Assembly: GCA_037074765.1 (NCBI GenBank)
Contig: JBAMDO010000016.1
Coordinates: 248,001-312,000, forward strand
Origin: Mansonella perstans
Taxonomy: Eukaryota; Nematoda; Chromadorea; Rhabditida; Onchocercidae
DNA: 64,000 nucleotides
Reading direction: 5' to 3'
Below, piece after piece: positions 15,001 through 30,000 of the stretch. Within the stretch, counting starts at the first letter, position 1. Each line of letters opens with the position of its first letter. The notes under the pieces are model-generated. The model was given only the letters and a program-made list of their open reading frames with translations. It made no database searches and had not been told where the DNA came from. The position numbers and the translations under genes were made by a program.

Positions 15001-18000
15001 GTATAATTCTTGTTACTTTTTCAGTTACTGGGACTCTAATCATTTAGTTCAATGCATTCTGTGATAGTGACATTTTTGCCTATCGGACTAGCCTTTTCTA
15101 GTTTTCTGAAAAACACTGCTTCAAATATCAGATCGCTAAATTGTTTTGATTCATCTTCTAACTGAGAAATATTACAAAGTAATTTTATCTGGACCGGTGT
15201 TTGTCATTACAGATTGCCGTACTTGGACAGTGTATTGAATCACTAGCAGTGTTGGCTCTTTGCTCTGACGATAAATTACTAATTCCTGAGAAGTTCGTAG
15301 CTTGAATATTATTTAAAATTTATTTCATATTTAATAATATATGCTCTTTGAAGCATCCATAGCTGTCTCATATTTATAGAAAAAAATTCAAATTCTTATT
15401 ACAAAGCTGATTTGCAGCACTTATATGACCACAAATATGTTAAAAATCATTTAATTAAATTTGTTTTCTTTTTGCAGATATGATTTTTGCATTCATATGA
15501 ATGACCGTCGCACATGTCCATATGCTACATTAAATTTAGTCCAGCGAAAATCACCTGTTCAAAATTGTCAATCCGAAGCAGATGCTAGTTTTTCTTTTTA
15601 CCTGAAACTTTCTTATGAATGATAATGGTAGAATTATATGAAATTAGTTACGTGTAAACAATGGATTATTTCATTTTTTCAGTTTATCTGTTGTTTCAAA
15701 CAATTGAAGATTTTAGTTGAAATATAAAGCATTACGAATTAGCATTGAACAAATGAGAGTATCCATTGTGGAAGAACGAAGCGCAATTCAATTTGAACTG
15801 TCACCAATTCGTTTCGCTTGTTGCAATTGTCACAAAGCGTCATTTTGCTCCAATATTCTTCTGAAAGTTCCTTCAGTTAGCTTTTTATTATTTCCCACAA
15901 AATAATATTTCTTATTGGGATTTTGAATCATCATTCTAAGAAATGATATATTACTTTTCTTTCTCCTGGAAATTTCTGTTCCAGCCCTAGTTCCATAACC
16001 CCAGTAACCAGTATTTTTTACTCAATATTTTTTATCCAAATAATCATTATTCTCATAGTCGCATCACATATTTATCTAATGAACACTATTGATTCAGTTT
16101 TTTAAATATTTTTGAAACATTCGGTAAATAGTAAATGCTATCATCTATAGTTTTTATTGTGAAAAAATATTTGGTCAATTCAAGAAATGAAAATTTTTTA
16201 GATTCAATTGAAACAGTTGGTATCTTTTTTGGTAAAAGATGTAAAAAAGTGGTTTGAATGTGGCTCTTTCTCGTTAAATGACTTAAGTTTTGACATATGC
16301 TTGCCATACGAAATGTTTGAAGCACATTTGTTTTTGGAGCGAAAAAAATTCCTTAATAAACACGATAAACGCACCAAAAGGTAAATGCTGACTTTTATCT
16401 CATTTGCTGAAATTCAAGGACAGTTATCATTTTACGTACGAAATCTTTTCACTTGGCGTGACATCTTTTTTGCAGGCTTTATTTTCTGTGGAATGATGCA
16501 AATAGTTGTTCGTGCTTTGGACATACGTGTTTTTTTGCTGCTATTGATGATGAAGTGTAAGTCCTTATTTGTATATAAATTGTTTGCCATTTACCGTCAC
16601 TTTTCGTGCTTTATTGATTAAAACTTTAAATTCGATTCATGGAAGAAGTTTAATTTTTTGTTGAACAGTGATGCGCAAATTTAGCAAGTCTTCTTTGTGG
16701 AATAGTATTATAAATGAGGGGAACATGCAACCTGTTATTGATCGGAGTATTATTCATGAAGGTAGATGGTATTTTTTTTTTTTTTTTTTTGTATATTTTG
16801 ATTGTTTGTTTCTGAGATATCTTGACTATTTTGCGGTCTTGCAGGATGATCAGCACAAAAAATCTGACAGCGCATAAAACTGTTATCAACGAAAGTAGAA
16901 AAGAGGTGATTAAGTTATATATTTACTTGATAAAAGTTTGAAATTAATATGAAATGCTGGAGAATTTTATTATTTATAGGATACCATGAGTGAAAGGAAA
17001 ATGTCTTCCAATGATTCTTTCCATTCGGCATTTTCATCAACTGATGTAAATGTATATTATCATATGATCGGTCCAATACTTTCATCGACAATCCTTCATG
17101 AGAATTATGCTTCATTTTTAAGTGTTTACGACAATGAAATGACAAGTGATAGTGATTCAAGATTGTTAAAATTCAGCTTCTTTCGGAAGGTGGAATTTTT
17201 AAATTTTTTTTACTGAGATAAAATTTACTTATAATCAATATCTGAGGAAATATTTGAAAGGAAGTCAAATTTGAATTTTCTATGGCAATTAATCTGTTTT
17301 CTTTGAAAATTTTGCCACTAGTTTTTACTTCTTTATATAAGCATTACTTTAAGAGTTTAAATACTAAAATTTTTAAGATAATATCTGGAATCAATGAACT
17401 TACACTAACAAAACTAGAGGAAAAGCAGAATTTGGCTATGAAAAAAGATGTTAGTAATGAATTGCCTGTCAATGCGAACCTTTCTGACCGACACATGATG
17501 AAGATAAACGGTGTTTTGGGTGATCAGTTGCATGTAAGTTATCAGACTGCTCATGTGAAGAATTTATTGGGCAAGGATTTTTTGGCATTCTTTAGTGCCG
17601 TAATAACTTATCACCATTCATGATAACGCTTGGTTATTTAGGGCTTTATCGGTTCCCCTGATATTTTTAAATAGTTGGCCACTTGTTTAGTGATTTATCG
17701 GTCTAAAAATGAGCAGTTTATTAAAGAAAGATCAGCAGAAGCTTGTTGGCTTTACTTTAGTTTTCACCTCTTAAAAAATCTACTTACATGTTTCATCTAA
17801 TCCGCAGAGTAATACTCTACTTAAAACCTGTTCCAATATGTTTTCAGTCAGTCGGGAGGACAGTACAGATTTATTGGCTGATATAATTTCTACTCAAGCC
17901 ACTACAGTTTGATTCACTAATGGTGATTCCATGGCTCTAAAAGTTTCATGCAACTTGAGACAAAGTCTTCCAATATTTACGAAATTAGGAAATATGAAGT

Positions 18001-21000
18001 AGCAAAATTAGTAAATACATTTAATTAACATCAGGAATATTTACTAATATAAATCTCTCAATTTTAGATCTTTATAACACCGTTGGCTTTAGAGGTGACA
18101 CAACGCATTGTGGAACAAATATTTGCTGGGTTCATGCTTATAAATCCCGTTTATATCGTTCAACATCTTTACACATGGTGTTCCTTCCGACATCATTCTC
18201 AGCCTCTCACAAATCCTCAAATTAGTAAATCAAGTTCGTTTTTTATTTATTTCTTATGCCGAAATTTAATGTTACTGTTTGTTTGCTTATATTTAGTAGA
18301 TTTCTTAAAAAATATAGCTTTAATATGTATTTCATTAGCAAAGCAATGAGTGAAGGGTTTCGAAGAACAAATTTTATTTCTATTTTAATGGTAGGGATAT
18401 GCATTGTGATGTTACAGCTAAATCAGTTAATGTTGGATCTTTGCTGTTTTCTTCATCAGTTCATGCTGAAGAATAAATCATTTATCATTCACTCTTTTTA
18501 GATAACAAAAAAGGTCACTCGTGTTTGCAAGGCAGCATTGCGTTTCCCGACATTAACATTGTTTTCTTCCAGTGTGGAATGATTGAAAAAACTATTCATT
18601 CGGCTTCACTTGAAGATTCGGTATCTCGTCTAGCTCGAAGCAGTGTGATTTTACTGCGTTTTCACAAGACCGTTTTATTTCTTTCAAACGATGACTTCTA
18701 TAAAGTAAATGTTTTTCTTCAGATTTTAGACTTTCGGTCATAATTTCTGCAATAGCTTAATTTATGAATTAGTTTAAATGTATAATAAAGTTGACAGGTT
18801 TTCACACTTACATCTTCCTTATTTCTTTTTTCAGGAGAAAAGCTTTCCGGGAGTAGAACTTACCTTGAAAAGTCATTTACAGTTTCTTCAGTTAGTTGAG
18901 TCTTGGAAATTAGATTTCGCCTACAACAGGTCTTTTTGCCTTAAATATTCTACAAACTGGAATCAGCTTAATGTAAATAATCGGTTCAATGGATATGATC
19001 TCAGAGTTGTTATAGGTTGGTTGAAAATATAGTTCAATAATGCTATCTTATTCTTACATATAATCTTGTTATTAAATATCATTTGAACGTAATATGTGGG
19101 GTGTTTCACTTTTAACTACGCATTGGACTATAGTTTAGCCATTGAAAGAGTTTTTTTACCGTTGAAAATTTCATTTAATATATTTTAACAGTACTTTTCC
19201 TCCTTATAGATAGTGAACTTCCTGATCTCACATTGGAAATAAATAGCAATAAAATGAACAGTAAATTGCATACATCAAGTGCACAGGATCAACTCTCTTT
19301 AATAATCGGATCATGTGGACTGACAGTTGGTTTATGTAAACCTATTGGACAAACAACTAGGTATGGTTTTATCACTAGATAAAATATATAAATTTAGCGA
19401 TCGAATTTCAACGGAAAGATTCAAATTTTGAAGATTTTAGTAATGGTTTTGAGATGGTTGCATTTGCAAAAAGTCATTTCGAATTGTGATTACTAGCTTT
19501 TAATCATTTTTCAAGCGTGGAATGGCCTTTTTTCGATGTCTTTTCTCCTTGTATAACTTCTTGGATATACGCTGTTGATCGATTAAGCGAAAGTTTGACG
19601 AAAAATATGGCAGCGTTGGATGAATGTATAGATTTTGCATTGATAAGTTTGCTAATGGAAGCACTGGATTGCAGCAATAGTCAGGTACGTAGCTTCTACG
19701 CTACAAAGAATACTAAGTTGTTATGTTTGTCCAGTGTTTTCAGCTCATTATAATATATATTTTGGTTACTCTATATTATTTTTTATGCTGTTTGAAAATT
19801 TCTGATTACCTTCTATTATTAGAAGTTTTAGCTGTTTGTATTCGAAAAAAGTTGTTTTGCGGATGTACAGCCGTGTAGTAAAGCTGCAGCATCATGTCCC
19901 AGCTGTATGCTAACGGTAATTTTGTTGCGTTTTGCTGCTCAGGAAGATCTCAGCGATTACTGGCGACAACTGGAATATTCGGAAATGAGGCACTATTTAA
20001 ATGGAACACGAAGAAAGCAAGCATTAGAAGCTTTACTCAGCCACTGGCAAACTATTATTTGTTCCCAAGTTAAGGTAATAGTTTTATAATATGGGATCAA
20101 TTGCTTCATGTAATTTATGTTTAAATCCTGGTTTGATTGTATTTGAGAAAGCAAGTATCAGAAAATCGTGAGAAAGCATTAGTAAATTTTTTTTAACCGC
20201 TGACCATTATTTGCTTACTTTTACCTTACATGTATGGGGATGATATTCCCAGATTTCAGTCATTAGTCCAGATTTCATTCATTACTCTGCTGGCGTATAA
20301 TTAAATGAACTTGATGGAAGGGACGATGGTATTTTGATGTATATTCGGCAAAATATAATATTACAATATTGCACAAAATGAGTAGATAATTTGGTGCTGA
20401 TCTTATCGATTTTGTTAACTACAGATCTCAAACGTTGAATTAGCACACAGATATCTTAAACATCACTTGAAATGTACAGCAAATTCACATGAAGTTCGCA
20501 TAACTGTTGATTCAAACCAGTTGGGTAGTACTATTGATAAAAATGGTGGTAGCAGTACTGTCCGTTCAACCGTGGAGTCTCATGAAAGTATGGATTTTCC
20601 GTACTGATTTTTTTTTTGATTATATTTCATCTGAAATTTATTTACTATCTGAAATTTACTTTCTATCTCACTACACAAAGAGCACGACAAGAAGCAACTA
20701 AACTAAGTGAATACTTTCACTTTTAATTTATTGTTTTACGGTATATATTGTTTACTTCTTATATAAACTAATAAGTAAGTGTATTAATATTAAATCAAAT
20801 TTGCAAGTACTTTGATTTAATCTTTTTATTAGTAGTATAAAAAGTAGTACTTTTTATTTGTTTCGATTAAACTCGTAAAACTGATTAAATGAAGTGATAA
20901 AATAATGCTTCAGTGGACTTATATCACTGGGTTTTGGCTAAACATCGTGAACAGAAAGAAGCGGCAACACGAAATAGAACTATCAAGAAGCTTCTGGACG

Positions 21001-24000
21001 ACGCATCTATAAATGTCATGGAAATAGCTTTGTCTGTTTTCTTTTGGAGTTTTTACGAGGTTTGTTAAATTATCAGCAACAAAACCGAGACGAAGTGCTT
21101 GAAAAGTGATATTTAGACATCGTTTCATTCAGGAATGTTCAATTCAAACAAAAAAAAAACTTCTGTCATTTATCCATTCTAATGTATTTATTTTTCTTTT
21201 ATTATTAAAATTTTCCAAACAGTAAGTCGGTTTTGAATTTTATGAATTGTCGTTACGGCAATCTTTATTTTAGAGAATAACTGAACATTTCATTGATTTA
21301 TTTGAACTTGTTAATTTGGTCTGTTTTAGGCACGTGGACTTGGGCCTACAAAAGCGAAGATTTTGTTACCGATCGCTAACATTGATGCTAAGTTTTTGGT
21401 TGAATTGGTATCGATAAAGGTACAGTTCAGAAAAATTGAATTTTCAACTAAAATAATGGATATGTCATTTATTCCTAAAGTTTCACTCATGGAAATTAGA
21501 TGGTCTGGAAAATTGATGAAATTTTGAATCTCCAAATTCCAGGATTTGCTTGGAACATTTCGGATTAATTTGCTATGAAGAACTTTTTAAAATTCATCTA
21601 ATGTCACACTAATGCTTCTCTATCATTTATTTGGTTAATGTTGAATTTTAAACATTTCAACATTTTAAACGCAATTATTTAAAAGAGCATTTTTTGAAAG
21701 TTCTGGAAATTCCGTTATGATATAGAACTCTCACTTCCATGAATTGAAGTTTACTGTGATGATGTTTTTATTCTGTTTCAGATTGATATACTAGAACCAA
21801 AAATGATTTTTGCATCAAATAGGAATTATTTATCAACAACAAGACACCACCTCTTATATCTAGATTCATTTGATATGATGGGGCAAATTCATACACAACC
21901 GCGTTTTGATGAATTCAAACTTCAGCCCATTAGGTATTTTAATTCCTTTAGTGGAGTAGAAATTAAATTTTAATTTTACAAAGTGGATTTACATGTGTAG
22001 GTAAGAAATAGATGGACAAGTTCAATTTTTTTTCTTTCCTTGATAAACGCTCTTCCATGTGAAGATTTTTGCCAACAAAAAGGATTTATTCTACGTTGTT
22101 GTGTTCTTATGTCTTGCTTAAATTCATTTAAATTATTCAGTAAATAGTTCACTTTTCCAGGAAACTAGAAGTAAAATAAAATTCCATTTCCAGGATTTCC
22201 ATTTTTTTATCATATAATTCATCTGTACAAAATATTCGCTTGGTATTTCCCTTTGTGGCTGTCTGTCTCTTCAATGACCTTTCACGTGTGACTCGCTCCT
22301 GTACATCAGCTTTTGCATATTTGAAAATGGTCAGAACATGCAAGGTATCAGAGGAAACGATTTGCATTTCAAAATCACTTTCAAATCTCGGAGCTCCTGA
22401 GTTTGGTGTCATCAGTTCAACATGCTGGTTACATAATGTGCTTGATAAATTGCAAGATTATTTGGGGTAATTTGTTCTATTTATTAATATTATGAACTTA
22501 TTTGAATAAATTGTTGCTTTTATCGATTCAAACTTTAGCTTTATATAAAATTTCAGTTCTCGGACCAGCTCTATACAGTTCAATGATGAGGTTCTAGAAA
22601 TGGAAGTAAATGGCAATATGGATATTAAAGTTATTGTTCTTGAAATGACACTTACCCACTTGTATATTTCAGCAACGCTGAAAAGGACACGGGTTAGTTT
22701 TAGAACAAAAAATTACGATTGTAAGAAATATTAATAAGAAGCATCCATTTTTAGGGTTCAAATAAATTTCTGGAACCGTTGAAAAGTTAGACACATTTCA
22801 GCTTGAACACATGAATCGACGGAATAAAGTAACAGAAAATATGATAATGGATGAACTCAGTGCATCCATTCAGCGTGCTAATCTAATTTTATCCGAATTT
22901 GTGGTGGGTCATGACGCCAAACATATCGTTAACTTCTTGGTGAAAACAAGCTCGTTAAAATTTGAAAGGTTTATTTAGTGATTAATTGTTAGGCTTATTC
23001 AGGAATTTCAGAATTTGATTGAAGAAATTAACTTGCAGGGAGAAATATATTAAAGGATCGATGGGAAGCCGTATTAAAGTGTTGATTGGCGATGTTGAAG
23101 GTGACATGCCTACTCATGTTCAGAATCTTCATGAAGTAGTCCTCAGGAATGTTTCACAATTGAATGAACAGATAACTCGTTTGGAAAACAACGCTGCAAC
23201 GGTAACCATGCATATGAATAGACTCTCGTACCTCACTTATTTGTTTGCTTTTGTCAATTATTCACGCAAAAGACATGCTAAATGTGCTTAGAAGCACCGT
23301 CAAGTAATAGTCCATTTGTCTCTTTTCTGAGTTTATGATTTGAAAATTATTGCAGCCTGTCGGAGAATATTCAGCTCATTTACAACAACGACAGCGTGTA
23401 ATGGTTCTAAATTTTGAACTTCTAATAAACAGCATTGAACTGTCCGCACAATTACTTCCCTCGCTGAAAATCAAATATCGACTCGATCAAGCGCAGAGTT
23501 GTGGGAATACGTTCGTTTTCTTTATAGATATTACATAAATCATAAATTTTAAAAATCTGCAATCAAAATTTTTTAAATTTCGATTGAATTCCAGAGGATC
23601 GGCATCGAGATTTACTGGCCGAATTAAAAGCCACGTTGTTCATTTCACTGTCATTGCACTCACTGAAGAAAAACGAACATCGTTGAATTCGGATACTTTC
23701 ACGCTAGTACTCCCTCACATTTTTGCTGAAGGTGCATATCGTACGTCGGAGAAAATTGAACGATTAGACGAAAATTTTCTTTTCAGGGAAGGCGGATATA
23801 TCGATGTAGTCTTGACAGTCGGTAATACTTACTGCTATGATTTAAATAAAATACGTTGTCGAAATGTTTGTAAGCGAAGTAATCCAAGTAATTGAAATGT
23901 TCAATTATCTTTTTCTTTTTTAAAGATCATAGTAAAATTGTCTTTTATTATTGGAAAATATTATTTGTCTGTCCCAGTTCTATTACCAAATTTTAGGTAA

Positions 24001-27000
24001 ATTAGAACACGTATTCACCACAGATTTGCTTAATCAAATCCTCTTTGCGGAGCAATGTTTCCGTAGTGAACTAGTAGCGCTGATCGACAGAATTATTGGC
24101 GATCGTTCAGTTCATCCGCCCGCATCTTCCGAACAACTCCCTTGGCAGCATCCATTCCTCTTCACTATTACTGTAAGTTTCGATTGTCTATTTGCTGTAT
24201 ACTCATCATTTAATTATATATTGTTTCTTCTGAAGACATTTTTAATGTGAATCAACTTAGTAAGTACTTAATTTGCGGAATCGAGAATGGTTATTTACCA
24301 GTTTTATTTTTTGAAAGATTTCTGATAATCTTGGTGACAAACTGAACTTGAAAGAGGTGTTAGGTTTTCTTAATCTTTAGAACAGTTCGTTAGTTTCATT
24401 TAATCAGTTCTAATCAGTTCTTCGCATCGCATAAACTGCTGCATACTGTTTGTTTTCATACAGTTTTCCTGATCCATAATGATTTGCTCTAGTTAAATTT
24501 AGCAGGAACAAATGCTCCAAGTTTCGAAGGTAAGGGTACTTTTGCTGCTTTTAAATTTTAATAAACAAAGAAACTTCTTCATTACATAATTTTAGCTGCG
24601 TGGAGAGACTGCTCCTTGGCTTCAGCTCACTGCCAGTACACCAACTTCTATTGCAGTTCGATTAACATTCGATAATATCACTGCTACTTTAACGAATCGT
24701 TGGACACAAAAAAGAACAAAGTCAGAAACGGTAAATTTCGGATCGTTTTATAATTTCGAAATATTTCAGGTGAATAGTTTAACAAATATAACGAAGAGAT
24801 AAGAACAAATGTTAATGAAGAGAAATCATTTTTCCTTTTTTTTCGATTTGCTGTTGGGTCGTTATAAATTTACTGGACTCCTTTCCTTACCGTGAATAAT
24901 ATTCAGAAAAGACTGTATTGGAAAGCGGTCATTGGCGTTAGTGCTAAACTTGGTCTTTTGATTAAAACTGCTATGTTTGAAGAAATTGAAACTGAGCTAC
25001 AAGAATTTGCGACATTTATGACACAGGTGAAATTTCTTTTTCACCTCGAATTTTAAAGTTTAAAACATAAAATTCTGCTTTCTTAAAATTAGACGTTTCA
25101 CTATAGTTATAATAGTTAGATATGTTCAGGCTTAAAAAGATTATTCTAAGAAATTGCAAACAGATTAAAGGTTTTATAGTCTATCGACAAGAGGCTAAGC
25201 TCATGTGACCTTTAGCGGAATAGATTTGGGGTTAATTCCGTAGCCTTTTTTTAATGGAATATCTTGGGATGCAGTCAGTCAAAAATTTAAAAACATTTAT
25301 CTTTCAAATCTGAAAAGAATAAACATGCGCGCTCATCTTTATGAACTAATATTTTAGATTTGTGAAATAAGATTTTGTATAGTTTATGATAAAAATTTTA
25401 GTAAAATTGCAGTTAAATATGGACAGATAGATTTACTAAATTTAGATAACTGTTCAAAACAAAAGCAGCAGCGTACCATCAGAACATAGTTATGTCCTTA
25501 CGGTCAATCGTCCTATTTTTCTCATTAAATCATCGGCAATTGATAAAGTAAGTTTTTTTGTTAAGTAATCATCACCATTTCTTATTAACAAGCTTTTTGC
25601 ATTTGGATATAACATACCCTTGCAAAAAAAAAGTTTTTTTATGCTTTACTACTTGGCATTCACTTATTTCCTGTTATTTTGGGCAATCTTGTTATGGTTA
25701 AATTATAAGAATACGTACGATTTTTGGCACGAAGAGCGAAAGAAAATGTTAAAGTCAGAGCAACTTTCTCTTGCATCGACTCATGTTTCTACGTCTCTAG
25801 TAAGTCCTCTTTCATTTTAAGCAGGAACAATTAAGTTTTCAAAATTTGATATTAAAAAAATAATGCTTGTATTATTAATATGTTTTATTTGCTGGTTACA
25901 TGCAGAAAATTATGGATTGATGGGTTATCATAAACAAAATCTTATGTTGGTTATCATGCAGAAAATTCTTAACAATCTTATTATATCGACCCGAATTAAG
26001 TGCATTGGTATATGCCAAGAATTGAATTAAAGGAAATTTTTCAACATATGTTGCAGAATGCAGAAACAAGAGTGAATGTAAATTTGTCGTTGAAAGTAAC
26101 CAATGGTATCTACATTTGTATGCCCCTATATAGTGCAGAACTGAATGAGAACCTCTCTGCACTGCTTATTTCGTTGCAAAGTACGGATATCAGTGTTTGC
26201 GTGAGGAAGGAATTGGCATGTCAAGCAACTTTTCATAAATTTAAAGTCAAATTTATTGAAAATTTTGATGATCAGGTGATTACAAAATGTGCTTGTATTT
26301 ATTGAATATTTAATTTGTTTCAATTCAGTTTCAGTCTATCCACGTAATCCTTTTTAAGAATTTCGCAATGATTTTTTAAATTTCAAAAGGAATATTGAAG
26401 TTATCTCTAGTTATTATCCTATAGTATACTTCTTTTCTGTATTATTTCGAGTACTGAATATGAAAAGCCGTGCAGTCAATATTCACTGTGGAAGAATTGT
26501 GTTGCAATGGGAAAAATAATCAAATTTTATAGGCTTTGAATGATACTTGGATTGAAGAGGAACCTGGCGACCCGGCACGCTCAAATTATTTCTATTTTCC
26601 GCAAGGTACCTATCAGCTTGTTTCCCGTGCAACAGCTGCCTGTGACGCTGTTGAGAATGCCAAATGGACTTTGTCAATAAAGTGCCAAATGCGTGGAATG
26701 GTCATCGATCTTGATCAAGTAAGCTATAGAATGATTTTAATTGTTTCTCCAAATTAGTTTTTTTAATGTTAGTTGATTGCAGTTTTCCTTGAGTTTTAGT
26801 CAACTGATTCTAATATATGAGTGAAATTTCAATCTTTAATGTAAGAAATTATGTACATATGTTATTGGAAAAAATCTGAGTTGACTATGAGTTCGACAAG
26901 TGTATGGAATAATTATGACTAAATATCCTTTTAGCGAATCGGCAAGCATGTATCACTTCTAATTAGTACTTTCTCATCTCTTACTTCTGATGTTAGTGAA

Positions 27001-30000
27001 GAAGATTGGGAAGAATTGGCAAATGAATCATCAGTTGTCCATCGTGATGACTATGAACAAGATGCCGAAATTGATGCTACTGGTGAGCTTGGAAGTCTTG
27101 CGCAACCCGAAGAACGAATTCAGTGGTTGGAACGAAAAGTAAGTCCTGCGAACATTATGCTTATGATTTCAGTAATGTTTAAATAATATCAATATTACAT
27201 AAGTTTCGGATGAATAAGTGTTAAAGAGGAGAAATAACATTTTTGCTATTAATATCGTCTCTTTTTTGCTTTTTTCTCAGATTTTTGAATTTTATCCTAG
27301 AAGGCCTGAATTTGTAGATGCACGAACAGTCGGTTTTGGTCACCGATTTGATGCAATGTGGAGCATCGGAACCTGCTATCGAAAAGGAGAGGCGGACTTT
27401 GCGTAAACTGGAATCAGCTCGATTTAGGCAGTTTCGGAAATCGATAATTGAAAAGCTGAAGCGCAATGCTATTCGTCAGCGGAAGAAGTTAATGGAGCCG
27501 AAGAAGGTTGTTTTTGATCATCTTCGTTATATATATATATATATATATATATAAGGATTTCGGTTACAAAACTACATTTTGCTTTCGTTATTTCATTTAT
27601 TATTACTCCAAAATACGAAGGTTTATCCTATTTTTCGCTTTAAATCTTTCAAATCTTCTTTTTTTAAAAGATTAAAAATAAACTTTGCAATTAAGAAAAC
27701 TGTAGATTTGTTCTTTTTTTTGATACTAATTGGAAGATTGGAAAGTGATTTGTAGGCTGGCGGAATTCATGAAATAAAGCAAATAACAAATACATTATTG
27801 TTTGAACAATCGGACGATCCATCACATATCTTTTCTGATACTGTAAAGAAAAATGTTTCGCCAGGTCTGCAATTCAGTGGATTATCGAGAAGTTCAGAGA
27901 GGGGATCGTCAAGCGGACATTCATCAGAGAGTAATGTTATGTCAAGTACGGTTGATATGAATATCGATGTGCAGGTAGAGATTCGTATATTTCGTATTCC
28001 CGTTGTTTATGAAAGTTGCAAATATTGAAAAGGAGTTTGAAATGTTACAAGGTAAAGAAAGGGACATATTACAGTTGTGCTGCATCGTTAAATATAATTT
28101 TAGGTGGCTATCGAATCTGGTCTATGTACCTTACACGCATTTGGTAAACCAGAAGAAAGCACAGATCTGCCATTTAAACGACCGTCTGTACGAGATCTGA
28201 AGTCAAAAATAACACAAACAAGTGAATCTGTAGCAGTTACTAAACTTGCAATCCCAAGGTTTTTTAATTTTTAAATTAATTCTGAATCTCATCAAATTTG
28301 TTAACGTATATCAAAAACTCTTTTTTGAAACTGTTTATTGTTATGATAACCTTAAATGTAGCTAATAAAATTAGATAATTCTGATCCTTTTATCTGATTT
28401 TAATAAAATAACTTTTTTAATTTTCTTAATAATGATAACTTTTTTAAGATTTTAATAGGATAACGTCATTGAAACTATCAAATTTGTTGCGTAACTGCGA
28501 TAAAAATGAGTACTTTCTAAGCAGTATAAAATTCGCTTTTATTTAATATCAAGTTTGAAATTGTCATCTCGGATTCATTGGATGAATATGAATTTTTATC
28601 ATTTTTTCTTTTACCTTTTTCCAGTGTTGACGTCAGAGCTTATTATACATCGCTTGATACAGGTCAGATGTACAAACAAATGCCTCATCATGTCCAAGTT
28701 GCGTTTTCGCATAAATACGGGCGATCTAGGTAAATTCTGCTCTTGTCGCAAAACTTTTGGAATTAATGATGATGAAGTCCCTTATATTTATCAGATAGAC
28801 GAATAATTTGGAATGAAAATTTATCGGCAGAATGAGGATATATTCTTAATATACGTTATAAAATAATTAGCAAAGAATATTACAGACAGAATCGATCACT
28901 AGGTTGGTTTTCCGGGTTGTTCTTGTTAGGAAGTTTTATTGGGAATTTGACTTTTGGGAAATCGAACTGAATTGCACAATTTTAGGGGGGACTAAAATTT
29001 GGAGAGGGGAGGGAACCGAAAGTTTGGGGAAAACCGAACTGAATTGCGCAATTTTAGTTTGAGGAACCGAACTGAATTACACAATTTTAGTCTTCCTTGA
29101 GTTAAAAACAGTTAACTGTTGAATCGAATAATAAATACTCGCCTTTCGAATCTCTTATACAGTGGGAATTTGTTTATCACAATTAATCACTGAATATAAT
29201 ATTAGTTCTCAGAGTCGAAAAATTTACATATGAACTGGTTTACAGTATTCTCGTAATGCATATATTCCCTTTTAGTCCATTTACTGGTCTGGAAGATTAC
29301 AAATAGTATCTTTATTAGTTACAGTAATTTTTCTATGGGAATATAAATTTGTTTGTGAGATTGGAAGATGTTTACAAAATTCCAAGCATCGCATACAAGC
29401 CTTTCACATCTGATAATATTCTAAACATTTGCATCACAAATTTCTGTATTATGAATCTACTTCGGTTCTTTCCAGCAAGTGTCAACTTTGGAGGAATCTC
29501 ATTTTACTTTTTTTAGACTTAAAACTGAAGAGATGATAAGGAAATAGTATTCATAATTGCATAAAGACATAAAATGACAATAAAGGTCTAAGTGATTCAA
29601 ATCTAAAATTACTTTTTTAGTCAGTTGCGTCGGCCAGCCTTTTATCTTGCAGTCGAATTGGCAAGCATGCCGCAAGAGTCCTTAATAACACCACATCTTG
29701 CCGATTTCTTTGAGCAAGTGTTTTCAACAATTCCGGAAAATAATGTAAATTCATCGTTAGATGTAAGTTATCCATAATTATTAAATGATTTAATTCTTAG
29801 TTTCAAGTCTTTAAATCAACTGACTAAACTTCTGGCTACTTATAATTCCAAAATTTTAGCTTTCAAACATGGATCAGATGGAAATGACTGATTCTGATGT
29901 ACCGATTGTTGAAATGGACACTTCTGTAATTCCTCTTGATGTTTTATTTCATTTGACAGTACAGTCTTCTACAATTCGATTTGAAGGCCAGCAGCAAGTA

